From Helochares maculicollis (Eukaryota > Arthropoda > Insecta > Coleoptera > Hydrophilidae): 41,814 bases of DNA. The stretch's first letter is position 1, and each line of letters begins with the position of its first letter. Of the stretch, positions 12,516 through 26,915 are shown piece after piece. The stretch is from contig JAWQRO010000350.1 of the NCBI GenBank assembly GCA_033557835.1, positions 1 to 41,814 on the forward strand, read 5' to 3'. The position numbers and the translations under genes are program-made. The notes beneath the pieces are model-generated. The model was not told the origin of the DNA. It ran no database searches and saw nothing but the letters and a program-made list of their open reading frames with translations.

Positions 12516-15500
12516 GCTGAGCGAGAAAGCTACACGAAATTAATTAACCCGCGAGAGAGATGCACGCAGCGCAGTTTTTCAACACACAAGTTCCTTTGTT
12601 GAAATTAATTTGAAGAATATATTTTATCGCAAAACCATTTATTAAAATTATACTGTTTAATTGTGAAAGTATGTACAACTTTACATTTTTCATAAATCAT
12701 ATTAAAAATACACAATCATGGACGCTTCTAATGCAAAAACCAAGTTCCTTCTATACGCGGTCAAACTATACAATTCACGAATTATTAAGAATTGAAATCG
12801 TTGGAAAATATATAAGAATGTGTATACACGCCGCGACTCGTTTCTGGAAGATCACACCATTTTATCTTAGCCGCATCCTTACTCTAATTTATCGGTCAAT
12901 CGATATGTGGATGAAAAGTTCTTTTATAAACAATGAAAACTGTATAACCTTACATAAACTAACTTTATACTTGTGTGAAGTAATGTAATGTTTATTCGTA
13001 CCACTTAACGGTAATAATTTGCTATTATTAAACTAAATGCAGAAAATTATGTGGTGATTACATAGTTGAAAGGAAATCATAATAATTATAGTGTATTTGC
13101 ATAAGTAGCTATTTCTGAAAAGTAGAGAGCCTGTATATGTTGAATATAGGCAACAGAATGTACACAACAGTAGCAATGTGCTATAAAGGCAATTTTCTTA
13201 TGCAGTCGCAAGGAGCAAAATACATGAAATAACTCCAACTTGCAATTAAAACATGTATCTATTTACACAGAAGCAAGACACTTACTCTATTGCTACAGAA
13301 AAAATACAGTAATTACTCTCTTTGTTTCGATAGATAGCAGCACCAAGCAGGTTATGATTAATGATGTGGAATTACGTTTAAAATTAATAAGATTTTATTT
13401 TATGTCAGGCCGTTGTCTCGTATCGAAAACTTTATATTACATTATAGATTGTTAATTTTGCCTTACAAGAAAAAATAATATAATTGCAAGACAGTTGTAT
13501 GTTTTTCAATTAAAATTTTAATTATATTTAGAATTGCTTGCTTTGGTTTGTTTTGACAAATGTACGTGCCAAACATAATTAAAATATTAATTTCGTAACG
13601 CAAAAAGGAATGTTGTCCACAGGTCAAGTAATGCATTTTAATTTTAAAAAGCATTATGCTATGTGGTTACAAAATATTCTGGCGCCAACAGTTTACAACA
13701 TTTTTATAGTTGCAAAATGCTTGCCTGTATTTATTGAAATCTTTCTCTTTGGTTTAGTTATTAAACTACTCATCCAGCAATATATTACTTACTCTTATTA
13801 GGCACGTCTTCCAAGACATTAATAAATTTTTGTGTAGGATAATATCATTAGTTTCTTAAAATGTAACACTTGCTTTTTAATATTGTCTAAGCCAAGCAAT
13901 CAAGGAAATATGTTTCAAAAATTTATTGAACATATTTATATTACAACATTGTTTACCTTATTTGCTTATCTACTATTTTCTGCATACTAATTTTTATTTT
14001 CTCGTAAATAAAACTATTCATATGTATGCTTTCAATTTTTAATACAGATAAACTTTTGATGCAATATTGACTCATAATTGTTACAGAGCGCAGGATGTTA
14101 TCAGACATTAAAAATTAAAATTTAAATGTTCAATACCGTCAAATTAAATGCGAAATTTTATAATGCACTACCTCGTAGCTGTTAACGTATAGCAGTCATG
14201 TATATGATATGTGTTACATAAGCTTATTTATATATTACATTACAAAAACCGTATATTAGAAAATATCAATTGCTAATGTTCACATTCTACATAGTTAAAA
14301 ACAGTGTAAACTGATGTGGATAAAAAATTATCTTTGTAAACTAGTTTCTAGAAGCAATTGAGGACAATATTTATTTCAATAGATTATTGGATATGTAAGA
14401 GATGTGATTTATATTAAAATAATTAGTTTAGTAAGACGGGTACACCTAAAATAATGCTATATTTGCTACTCTATGATTATCTTTTTTATGAAATCTACAT
14501 AATGTCGTAAATGTACTAGTTCCCTATATTCTATTGTGTTGGTTTTCAATAAGATAAGGATTTAACGGACCATAGTTTATCCACAATTTTTCTAAATATT
14601 TGAGATAAATTATCAGTTTTTAGTGATTACTTAGATTTTTAATTAAAACATGACATGAAGACTAATAACACTAGTGATGCTATTTACTGTTGTTGTGTTT
14701 GAATTGGTTTATTAATTCGAAAACTTGGATACTACGAAAAACTGCTTAAGGACATCAAAAAAATACGACCATACATTAAGTACATCAAATGGTTTAGAAA
14801 GCAAAAAAAAATTCTATTGTCGGCTTTGTGATAATAGTTTTAGAAGAGTGTTTACGAGATTCTGAGTAATGTAAACGATAATGGCTGGAATAATTTGCAA
14901 TCTAAAATTATTTCGCATGGTATTAGTATTAATTATTAAAGTATATATGGTCAGAATCCTAACTGAAAAAATTTGAAGTTATCAAAAATCAACATGCTTT
15001 ATCATATCCAGGATTTTTAAAAAAGTAAAAGTATTGTTCAATAATTCAAAATCTAAGCAAGTTGGCAACTTACTTGAAAAATTATCAGATCTCTGATTCA
15101 ATTAGCTATACTAGATATAAATAAAAACTCATTGAACATTTGTATTTATGACATTGTAAAAATGATATATTTGGAGAAGCGTTCTAGCTGCAAATAGTTG
15201 CACATCGAAGTAAAATTTTGTTTTGTCGCGTATGCTATAAAACATCTTTATTTTAGGGAGAGCAAGGCTTAAAGTATTTGAAATAATACATAAAATATAT
15301 AAATTGTCACAATATAAAAGTTATATCTAAAAGAATATTTACCACTAGGAATATTTTTAATTTTACTAATAAGAATGCTTTTAATTACAATATATACCTA
15401 GGAAAGACAAAAATACAAAAGAATTAATATTAAGCCCCTACAACCTGCCCTTAGAGTTGCCATTGAATATTTTGCACCCATAATTGGTTCAGTAATGAAA

Positions 15501-18500
15501 CAAAATAATAATTTAGTAAAATTAGTTTACAGTAACCTAATTTATATAAGGTATTAATTTATCAATTCTTTCCTAATAAAGAATTACTATGCATGCCAAA
15601 ATTTGAGACTTAAGTCAATGTAATTTTTGGAAAAAGTATATTCATAATATATAAAAAAACGAGCAAATATTTAATATTCTAGTATTTAAATAGAACGTCT
15701 GCATTAGGAAATCTAAGATAATTGTCATTTCAAAATTACTTTATGATTAATTTCACCAATAAAATTGGTTTTCCACAGTTGTATCAAAATTTTGTCTGTA
15801 ATGGACACATTTTCTGTACTTCAAACCAATTTACGTTAGTATTTTAATGTTTTTAGATTTGCATAGCAAGCGAAAAAGATTTCTTAGCTACAGTTAGTAT
15901 ATTCGGTTCTATCTACTTTACCAACATGATATATACAATATACCATTATATTATTATATGTTGTGTAGAGGAAAATTGGTAATTATATGGCGAAAGTTTT
16001 TCATTTCTTTAATGACAGAGTGAATTCCCTAATTAGCAGCAATCATATTTATATTTAGAATGCGACCGAATGCAATATTATTAATAGATATCATTAATTC
16101 AAAGGCAAATGAAATCCAGTAACATAAAGTAGCTACGACTGACGTATAGACAACTCTACGTACAGGATCTTGTTTTCTTCTTGCTTAGTCCTTTGCTTTT
16201 TGGATAGTTTTCATTTGGAAATACTATGGTCGTGGTGCATTCAGCATTATTAATATATGCGAATAATTTCAAATGGAAAATGATATTTGAATTAAAGTAA
16301 ATAATTATTCTGAAACTCAGTTTCGTTTACTAGCAATGCTGATGTCGCTGATGTATATAAAATTTATTAATTCATGTAATTTATTCAAATGTTCATTGAA
16401 ATACAACTTTTCTACTCCTAATTATATAAAATTCTTACATGCTACACTTCACTGACACTATAGTTTAAACTTCTTGTCACGTTTCTCTGTATGCACCACA
16501 CAAACCTCTCTAGAACCGAATTTGTCGCTTGATTTCAAACAAATTCGGATCTACAGGGTAGATGTAGAGCATTAACGTGAAGAGTCGATCTTGTTTAAGT
16601 TCTTGAGACTTCAAATCTGCAACAGAGATTATATTAGCTCAGAAATTGACAAATATTTAAAAGCTAATTATATTTGAACAAAAAATGAATATTACCCATC
16701 TATTTAATAGTTTTGTTAAAGCGATACCTAACCTCATTTTAAATCGATCAGTTAGATGGATAAGTAAAATAGATTCATAGCCGCTGGATTATTCGCATCC
16801 TCTTTATTTTTAAATAAAAGGATAATTCCCTATGTGGATTCCCCTTCATCAAAATACTTGTTTCATGGAAAATTTATACACAGCAATTTCCACGACCCTC
16901 ATTGGAATCTCCATTATGTTGGCTTTGGGAGTGAAAGCCCTGCGAAAATATTTACGCATTAGTATCTGTGTTAAGAGATCCGGAATTAGTTTACAGTGAA
17001 GGCCTGTATTTAATCCGAAATCCTCTTTCGGACCAGCCCAGACAATAAATGGAATTAGAGGTAAAATGCTCATTTCAACTTCTGAGCAAGAGAGACGCGC
17101 AGTTAATTAAATGATGTAAACTAATTAGGATCCAAGTCGAGTCGACACGCAAGGGAAGCTACGCATGACGAACAGTTGTGTTTGTTATCTGCCTCAGCTC
17201 ATTTAATAAGGAAATGTACGCATATTTTATGCAATTTATGCGTTGTTAAAACAGGGACGAATTGACGCCTTTTTGAATGCGAGCATTTTAAATTATATTT
17301 TGGTAATTGGTTGAATTTGGATAATTTTTGCAATACTTTAATAAGTTATATGTTATAGCGCAAATGGAAATGAAAAATCGTTGCATTATGTGCAATAATG
17401 TACGCATTAATATGCGTAGCAATGGTAGCCTTCTATTGCACCCCAAAGTAATAATAAGTATTAAGTTTTCGAATACGTAAGTAGAGCGATCATTTTGCAC
17501 CCCACTAATACGGTAACTAGGCAAGTTCCTAACCAATCAGCCGTTCGAATTGAAGGGGTAGGTAGGAAAGGGTGAAGCATTAAATTTGCACATGCTCCCT
17601 TTATTAGAAGGGTAAGAGGACATGGTGAATGTACTTAAAGATGCTAAACTTAATTAGCTAAGGGTCTAATTTTAATTCATCCCTCTTGAGAGGCTACTAA
17701 GGCAAAAATTATCTGAGCTCATACGGCTGCTTTTGCAAAGTACTTACTTTTCCAAATTATACCGTTCCTCTGCTTATAATGCTCCTTTTCCCCAACCTAA
17801 AAAAATATTTAAAATTAATGTCACAAGTAGGAAATTATTTTGTATGCATACATCATGAAATTAAAGCATTAATATTTAATTCCACATTGTGCAAAACACA
17901 GGTAAGGTATAAACCTCATAAAGTAGTAAACAAACAGAACAGGCGGTGGCGAGGCCTTAGGGAAATAATATTGTAGTGCGCAAAATATGTATAATAAATA
18001 ATGCATGAGGTTTTCAATCTAAGCGAGCGTACATATACAGCAGTGACTCAAATTTCTTATAATATAATTAGTAATAATTGATATTTATTAGCGTACCAAG
18101 TCAAATAAGAGTCTTTTTAAATATTAAAAATTCATTTTTTGCGTGCTTGCATATAATCACGGGTGTTAAGTAGCTGGGAAAACAGGAATTCATTAATTTT
18201 AGTACTGAAACCTTAGCAAACTGAAATTGCAAATGTATTTCAGTGCCTAATTATTGAAATTATATTTTGCAAAATCGTTGGCAAAACGTAAAAAGTGTTT
18301 TAAAACGACAAGCTTGAAAGACATGGCATCCCAAGTGTAGGTGGAAAATTCCTGGCAGTCCCGCAATTCTTGTAGAAACTCTTATTTTGTTTATTTTAGT
18401 AGCAAATAGGTACTCATGTACAAGTAGTTCATTTGAAAGATCCTTAAACAGACCAATCTTCAATAATGACATATATGACTGACATGCTTGTAAATATTTG

Positions 18501-20300
18501 CAGCCATAAATCGCTTAAATGTTCATACGCGCTATAAAACCATATGAAAGAACATCAAGAGATGTCTATATTTAATAGAGGCAAATGTATTTTTAGATGG
18601 CGCGGTACAATAAAATAACATACATAACACTACAGACGAACATCTGTTTACAGTTACACTTTATGTAGTTGTTTCCATAAAAAAGAGCTTAATAAAAGAT
18701 CTTGGTTTTCCAAATGAGTTCGCTATATGCAGGGTGACTGATATAAAAGTAATATTATCATAATTGGATATGCTGGGTTTATTATTATTGTATTAACGGT
18801 CGTTTGGCAGGTTTGGGCACTAAAAGTCAATTTCAGTAAAAGCAGCACCGGTAAATTGATACTTTAGAAAATTTGTCAAGTTTTCAGCAACCACACATGT
18901 GCCGACAAAATCTATATGTCATCTACATGTGCTAATGAGATAAAAAATGCGTGCCATTAGTTACTTGTCCGATCATTTTAATATGAGGATAGTTTTATTT
19001 ATAAAATTCGTTCAAGGACTTGAAGTTGATTAATAATTGTAAGTCCATGCTTGATGGTTGTGTTTATTAACTAGCTAATTGTTAGCGGAACATTTAGTGG
19101 CGTGGATGTTTTGACCTAATGTTGAATATTGTTGTTGAAAATGAAACGTTATGTCATTTCAAATTAGGGTATTTTAATATACAGAAAAATTATAAATTTT
19201 GATTGAAAGACATATTTTTCAAAAACAGTTTTTACATAGAATAACACGCTTATATATTATATTTAGTTAATGCTCTACGAAAAGAGAAATGCCCTAGCTC
19301 ATTAACCCTTCTCATTTAGATACTATGCAAACACAAGCTTCTCTGAAACTAGAGTTGGGAGTTTCAGGCTATTGTATATAAACTAAGCTCTACAAATGCA
19401 GGCTGACTTGTTGGGAAATTGTATATAAACGTAGATTAAGATACAAACGGACTTTGAGCTTCAACTTAAAGTTAAGAGATGTTTGTACAATTGAACGTGA
19501 AACAATTTAGGAAATTAACACCCGAAGAGAATTTGGTTAACTGTGTGGGTACACAGTAAGATTTACAAGTTAAAACGGCAATACTTAATTTTTGATAATT
19601 TTAAAATGGAAATAAATAATATAGCTGGTAGACAATTTTCTTCATAACTTCGTTTAGACCACTTTGGATCGCGATCAACTTTCTTTTTTCTTTGTTTCTT
19701 CTAGTAGCGTTTTGTTCTCTCCGATGTTGCTTTTTTTCTATTATCCGGTGTTATGCCTTGCATGAGTTTTATAATTTCAACTTTATTTTCTCTAATTCTT
19801 TTCCATTCATTATTCAAATTATTGTGATCTGCATAAACTTCTTGAAGCCATTTTTGTTTTGTATGATGAAGTTAAAATCTGGTTTGATGATCTGCTATTT
19901 TGTAATCTATAATTGTATCGAAACTGTAAGTGATGAATAATTATCTTCTTATTTTTAATACAAAATTATACAAAACCAAGTTTTCTTCATTTTTCTAGCA
20001 ATTTGGCTCAATTGCGTATCACCTAAACACGCGAAATTAATCAAAATAGGCAAAATTTCGTCATTTTGCCTACCACCAATTTTAATTTCAAAAAATTTCG
20101 AAAGTTCGCATAGTTTTGATTTTATACCGGATAGTTTGTTTGGTTAAATTAATTCGTTTATTATCTAATCATGCTTTTTTTAAAACTATGAGAAGAGATT
20201 GAAGTCAACGAATGCAACTACATATTTCTTGTTATTTTAAACTAGTTACTCTAGATCTAATCACACTTTGGTAATCTCTCAGATACTTTTAAACTTTGCC
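12516..20300. other. Long AT-rich non-coding stretch
   Basis: Nearly 8 kb with no recognisable gene. Frames of 60-105 codons (for example 12671-12988) have random-looking AT-driven composition. A slightly G+C-richer patch at 16840-17100 holds a 74-codon minus-strand frame without a recognised domain. I saw no tRNA, rRNA or transposase remnant. Confidence 0.55.
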
Positions 20301-20307
20301 AATTACA

Positions 20308-20360
20308 CTAGTCTGTAAGACTTTACTTAGAATTCTAGTCTGTAACTCTTTACTTAGAAG
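20308..20360. repeat. 27-bp direct tandem duplication
   Basis: CTAGTCTGTAA(G/C) starts at 20308 and again at 20335. Each is followed by a near identical CTTTACTTAGAA, giving two adjacent 27-bp units with only a few mismatches. Confidence 0.85.
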
Positions 20361-20741
20361 AAACTGTTCAGAGTGAAATTCCTCTGTAATCATTAGTATC
20401 TATTTTGCCTCCCTTTATGCGTAATAGGTAGATTTGCATTTTACTAGCCATCGCAGATTTCTGCATTGTTTCAAATTTCAGGTAACAGAGCTTCTAATTT
20501 TTCTATAAGTTTTGGATAGTCAATTTTGGGTATTTCTACTGTAATGTCTTCACCACTGGCTTAGTTTCTTTAAAAGATTTTATATGATTTGTTGCTGTAG
20601 AAGTCACTGGAGTATTTATTAAGTACAAATAATTAAATTTTAAGTATAAAAACAAAATAATTATAAATACCATTAAATACCCGTTAAATAGACCATTTTG
20701 GTTATTAAAACCGCGATTTAGATTCGATTCGTATATCTGTC

Positions 20742-20793
20742 CAATCCAATTATACGCCTAGTGTAATGGTGTCATATAGTACTAATTGGATTG
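20742..20793. repeat. Perfect 11-bp inverted repeat with 30-bp spacer
   Basis: CAATCCAATTA at 20742-20752 is matched by its reverse complement TAATTGGATTG at 20783-20793. It could form a hairpin or be the ends of a tiny decayed element. No flanking target duplication is clear. Confidence 0.7.
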
Positions 20794-20799
20794 AATATA

Positions 20800-23700
20800 T
20801 ACATTTGATAGGATTAGATTAAACTGAAAATTATTAAACAAGAGAACAACGCTTTCGCTTCCCTCGGGATACGCTAGCTAGGTATGACTTTTCTACTTCA
20901 TAAAAATAGACTACATTAGTTGAAAGCGTTTGATATGAAACAAAAGTTTGTTATAATTTTTTTAACTTAATGTATATCGTAAAAAATGTGATATTACTGA
21001 AATGTCCTACATTTTTTAGTTTTATTGTCTTCAATTATAAAGTTAAATGAAATTTAAGGGTATAAAAATTAAAATTTGATTAATGCCTAGCTGCAACTTT
21101 GTTATTGATTTTAAAGTGTTATCACAAGGCCATATTCGTTTCTTTTACTTTGAAAACTAAAAATGTAAATGAGTGAAACGAAAACCTAGTTAATTTAGAA
21201 CATCACTAATTTTGTTAAACTTGTACAAACCATCAGTTCAGTAGCAAGCAAGCAACTATTTTTGTCACATGCTATACGTTTTAATCTACATACAAATATG
21301 TATTGCTAAAGTGGTCACATCCTCTAGTTTTACTAATTAATCGTTAGATAAGCTGACGGCTTACTAAATTATTAAATTTGACAAAAGGACATAGCGTAAT
21401 AAGTTTTATTGACGTAATGGCACTTTAAATACAATAAATTCGTCGTTTAAGATAGCGGCTACGGCGCGCGCGTATTACAATTATCGAATAAAATTCAGGA
21501 GGCTCATCGAAAATGAAATTCATTGGAAATTTTTTGTTGCATAAGCTGTCGATTGTAAAGATTTTCTTCCTTGCACTCACCCTAAGCCAAATAGGTTTAA
21601 CCCTAGTGTGATAAAGCAACGCCCCACACCACAATTTAGACGCCCCGACCCGGATAGTTACTAGGGGTTAGCCAATTTCAACGGGGTCATATCTCCCTTG
21701 TTCAATTATCGAATACTGTTGCCTGAACATGACATGTGAAATGGTAGCTTGTTTCAGAATTTCAACAACGCAAATACAAGATAGCCCGAAACAGCACCTA
21801 TGCTGTATCGGGCATTTGTGAATGAAAATATTGTACAGGGTGCATAAAATAAGTGCTTCCACTATTAAACTGCAAACGGTTCCGTTTAGTTGCCAAACAA
21901 TCACTATCTCTGCAACAACTTCATTTATTTAGTGACTGTTAATGTCAAATTAAGATACTTTTAATTCTGTTTTAATTAAATAATAATTACTTAGCCTCCT
22001 CAATTTAAAATACAGTACACATACTATCCATAATTAGATATGTATCGCAGTCATATGCAAATAGTGAGTAATATGCAATTGTAGCCACCAACTTTTAGTG
22101 AGTATAGCATATCATGTGTAAAAATGACCTATACCTATACATAAATGTCGAGTAATAACTTTTTTAATGGTCATCGTAAAATACAGATTACCATCTGTGA
22201 ACCGTAAATTAAATCGTAACGTAATAGCATTGCAGTAAAATTACTCTTATATGGCGAGGGCCTAAATGAACAACAAGTAAATTATTTCAAATTTTATTTT
22301 GCATGCACTTTCCGCAAATGCATGGCACCACAGAGATAGTGTAAATGTTGTCACCCTTGTTTTAAGGACATTTTATAATGCACAGCATTAATTGCTGGCT
22401 GATTATTTTATGTTAACAAACTCACTCTTTTGCCCAGTTTTGAAAATGAAGTGGTTATTAAACAAACACTACATTTTTATATTAAAAGCATTTATATGGT
22501 TTTTATACATAGATCTTACCTTATGAATTACTGTAATATTACCCAGATATTGCAATAAATGTGCTTACATTAACAACTAGTTAGACAAACCTGAACTTTT
22601 GAAAAGCTTGTTTTCTCTTAGGATGTACGTGGTAATAAAAACATTTTTATTGCTTTGTTTTACAAGATATGTTTAGTGCGTGCAAATACGAAAATATGTG
22701 GCTGAAATATCTACCGTTTGTCTTTAAAGTAATATTCTAATAAGGACTATGTAATGCTGTAATTGTACAAGACACATAAACACAACCAATCTGCCTCATA
22801 AAATCGGTTGGAAGCGGTTCAGCCTAAAATGTTTTATGTGTTCCTTCTTAGAATGTTTGATGTTTATATTAATAAAACCAAGCACACTGGAATTAAATAT
22901 AGAATCCTGGCAATGACACTGCGAAGGTGTTATAATTCGTTTTCTTCGTCTTGCGAATGTTTAAATATCTTGCCAATGACATTTTTATTATGGTTCTAGC
23001 CGCAGCTAGATTCTTTTATTGACTTGATACCAGCAACTGAAGTAAATGTTGTACAGCGGTAATCCTTGAGGTAAAATTTTTGAAAGCCCCTTGATTTAGA
23101 AATGGGTTGGGGGAATCCTCGCTCACAAAATACTGAAAACTTTTCAATAAAAGTTCAGTAACATTGAGGTTGTTTGCGGAGTACGTGTTCTTAATACGGA
23201 CAGACTGAATTAAATTCGACGTCGATCGGATACAAAATGGGTTTAGCGTCCAGAATTTCAAATAAATCATAGGGGATAAAAAGTTAATCTTTCGTGAGTC
23301 TGCAGATAATGATTAATGAGGGTGAATTCGGAGCAGATTCTCGTTTTTCCGCGTGGATTTACATAAGGAAGCAGCGGTTTTGCCTTGCGTTAGTGTATGT
23401 AGAGCATGCAAAGAATGTTTCCAGTACAATTTATGTGAGACACAGTTACTCTTGTAAAGAACGACGGCGACAAGAAAATGGTATCGATAACACCTTGTGC
23501 CATATGTGGCAGGAGATCCATATATGAGAAAGTAGCAGAACGGGTCGTGTCCAGATTTCCAATTCGAGACTGTTAACTTACATAAATGGCGAAACATATG
23601 ACTTAATCATTAATTGTTGGCGATACAATATTGTGCGGCGAATTTCGAATGGTTGGGCGTAGTTTATATAAATGTTTTTTACGTTAGTTAATCCTGGTTC

Positions 23701-24300
23701 CTAAGATATGTGCATATCTACACTTCAAGGTAGCATTCAGTTCATCAGTATAAGCACTTTCACGCAAATTGAGCTTGCCAAAAATAATTCAACAGCTGTA
23801 GTCACGGGTTACCCAATAAATATGATTTTATTTAGTGCGTTTATTTTCGTGAAAATTGTAAATTCTGGGTGAAGCTAAATTTTCTGCGGAAAAATTATTG
23901 CTGTGCAAAAAATAAGTAAGCAAAACAACGACTGAAATCGTCTTCGTAAGTAATTAAATAAAAAAACATATTAGAAATGTCCAATGAAATGAATTGAAAC
24001 TGAAGGGCTCACGGATGCACGCAAAAAACCGTAACTTTGATACCCAGCCAAGTTTTAATAGAAGGAAACTGTATCTCGCCCCTCTTGTCAACCCCTCGAT
24101 GGAGACGAACCGGATAGTAGCATAGGACAAAGCTATTACCACAGCATTTAATTCGTTTCAACTTTATATGTTTGAAAAAAATGCATTGCAAAAAAGAAAC
24201 GAAAAAGGTTCACTCGACGTGCGTGTACAAAATTAATTGATTGGCAAGGATTTAGGTGAGGAAAGGTCGATCCGATAGCGTGATTGTTTAAATAATAAAT
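20800..24300. other. AT-rich non-coding stretch
   Basis: No gene is recognised. A short G+C-richer patch lies at 21590-21680. Around 23200-23600, overlapping frames occur on both strands (77 codons plus, 94 codons minus) with no domain that I recognise. Confidence 0.5.
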
Positions 24301-24317
24301 GTGTAAAAAATACTTAC

Positions 24318-24742
24318 CCTGGCTTGAGCAGCACGTGGAACGGTCTACTCGATGTGGAGATGTTGTAGGTGTATTAGTACAGTAAATAGGATCAACTGGC
24401 CCCACAAGAATTGCACTGTTATTTTTAACAATCGCGCATCTTGTTGATAGAGACGATGCCGTGGCCTGTGACAGTAGGTTGTGACACGAACGGGATGCAA
24501 GCGATGGGTGGGGATCCGAGGGTCCCTGATGCTCGATCGATCGTGTCTCACGCCCAGTTTTCCCGCGCACCACTGGATGTTGCGCGTTCCTACGTTCTGG
24601 TTCCTCTCTAGCCTCTCGGAACGAGCATCCTCCTAAATGTAATGTGAGGGTTCTTAGTCCTTGGAGCTCTGTAATCTGAAGGGTCCTTGGGGAATTCGCG
24701 CTTTGCTTCTGTCTACACATTTCAGCCGCGCAGACCTGATTC
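24318..24742 (-). CDS. Candidate internal exon, open for 141 codons, unknown product
   Basis: On the minus strand a good acceptor (GTTATTTCAG, AG at 24744-24743) is followed by 425 bases open in one frame, then a strong donor (CCAGG|GTAAGTA, GT at 24317-24316). The segment has clearly more G+C than the DNA around it. If coding, it would be entered after two bases of a codon and left after one. The predicted peptide is rich in Arg, Ser, Thr and Pro, with stretches such as SFREAREEPERRNAQHP, and looks disordered; I recognise no domain. An ATG at 24720 could also be a start. A long non-coding RNA exon is a real alternative, because the boundaries would look the same. Confidence 0.33.
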
Positions 24743-26360
24743 CTGAAATAACACGTACTTGATAAAATTTTGTATTATCCGCCCTAGGCATTTCTGATTG
24801 TCTTTACAATTTGTAAAAATAAACGTGACGAAAGAAATACCCCCACGAGCCTTCGCTTCAAATTAAATTACGGACATTAAAGGAAGATTAACCTTTACTA
24901 CTCGGTTCATGGGTGGATCTCAATTAGCGGGAATTAATTTGAAAATAAATTTGTCTGCGCAAATTTCCTAGCGATTTAAAATTTACAATGAAAATTAAAG
25001 ATCGACGACCTTTGAGCTAAAAACAACTTTGTACATATTGTTTCATATCAATTTAGGAATTTCTCATCGTATGCATGGCGAATACAGCAGCATTTTTCTC
25101 GAGAAGAGTGAGAATATTTTTATTCGCGATAGAAATCTCCGCCTACACAATTTTCCAAAGTGGTCCCTGTATCCGCAATGTAATATCTTTTTCCACATAT
25201 TTCATTGAAGAAACGTCGTTTAATCAGGTGACATGAAAAATAACACGTCATCTTATTAGCATGTCATACACAGGAAACACCAATTTGTCATTGTAGACTT
25301 TATATCTCAATATGTTAGGGGATGTTCAGATGTGTTCGTTGTTTACATGTAAATACAGAGGAACAAGTAGACGAACGCCTTCACCACCGACCTTCCGATC
25401 GTGTGTGCGTGAACGGTCCCTGAATATTGAATGGTTGTTCAACACAGATTTTTTTGATGAAATGGATGTATATCTAAGGATTTACGTCAACCTTTGTTGG
25501 ACGAATTTTATACAGCGGCGGACGAGACGGAGGCGAATTGGCAGACGGCCAAGTAGGTTAAAAATTAAGAAGTGCAAGACTGCTACATGATATAAGGGCA
25601 TTATAAATTATATCCCCTTTTCCAATTTTGACTCCTCTTAGATTTATTAACATTTTTCATAAAATCGGCTTTAAAAATCGCTCACTGGTGCGCAATTGTT
25701 TCGCCACTACCAACGATAATAAATAATCTTCAATGGTGTGTTTTTTCATGCTCTTCTGAACTCCGCAGAAAACTGTATGGCACTATTACAAGGAATTTAC
25801 GCACTTACCAAATATTTTCTGTTAATCAGTACTTTATTCGCTACGTTTTTCTCATTCGTACTTCGGTGCCGTTCCTTTAATTAATTCTTAGCGAAGTTCT
25901 CTAGGCTTCTAAACGTGACGCCCGGTTTTATGTCTTGTACGTGCTTGCTCCCCTTGGCTTAATCTATTCATAAAATTCTTAGTTATAAAAAAGTCATAAA
26001 ACACAATAAAGTTTGAGCCCGGTGTTGGTGTTAAAGTAATATTGCTCACTACTACATTCGTTCGGAAGGTATATATCATGTGTAAGATTACTATGTGCAA
26101 ATTTAATTCTTGAAAACCATATGCCCAGTAGATTACCTTTAAGTGTGTAAAATTTTATTGCATTAAGTCCAACACTAATTTTAATAAGTTTGCGTGTTGT
26201 ATGTGAATAAACCTTTGCACACAAGCCTTGCGGCGTTTGAAATAATTGTATAATCCACCTTTTCACAGAATTTGGCGCACTATCCACCATTAGAACAATT
26301 TTTAAAACCGACTTATTCGGGAATTTTTCTAGTGTTCTTTATGAAAAAATATTTCGCTCA
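24743..26360. other. Non-coding stretch with unassigned short frames
   Basis: This holds a 92-codon plus frame (25312-25590) with a basic end (QRRTRRRRIGRRPSRLK) and a 98-codon minus frame (25994-26290). Neither shows a family that I know, and neither has convincing boundaries. Confidence 0.4.
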
Positions 26361-26366
26361 ATTTAA

Positions 26367-26915
26367 TTACACAACCATAAAATGTACACATATTCAGCTT
26401 TAGTACAATTGATAATTAAACTAAGAAAACTTTTGATCCAATTTAACAAAGCTATACTATTATTTACAGTGATTTTATTAGGACATCGACGAATCTACAA
26501 GACTTTATGTGTACATTGTGTAATACATTTACAAAAGTATGGCTTTGAGAATCTTAGAACAAGCATTACAATAATTACAAGCAAATTTCAGGCAATGATT
26601 CCTAAACACATGAAACTAACGTAGCCATGAATATTATTGGATCGGATATTTTTTGAGTCAAAAAGATTGCAAAACTCTTACCAACGAATCCTAGTCTATC
26701 AAATTACCAAAAGGTTTAATCAAATCAAGTTAAATGAATTGAATGTAATAAATGAACAAAAACGACAATTAAGCTGCAGTAAACTTACTAGTTTATTTGA
26801 TTTGTCAAAAATGCTTAAAACAAACATTTATCTTGATCCAATCATGTTTCAAACTCTTACTTTCTTATTACGAGTATCATTTTTTGACAAAAATTTTGCC
26901 TCCACTAAGCTATGA
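26367..26915 (+). other. Two successive unassigned frames in the same phase
   Basis: In one plus frame, 85 codons (26367-26621) and 95 codons (26631-26915) are separated only by two stops, in DNA so AT-rich that stops should come about every dozen codons. The translations are rich in Leu, Ile, Lys and Asn and contain no motif that I recognise. This could be a decayed gene or a chance run. Confidence 0.15.

Noticed and set aside
25312..25590. Basic DNA-binding protein suggested by an Arg-rich tail
   Set aside because: There is no recognised domain, promoter or splice context, and the Arg-rich tail comes from a short CGG/CGA-rich stretch.
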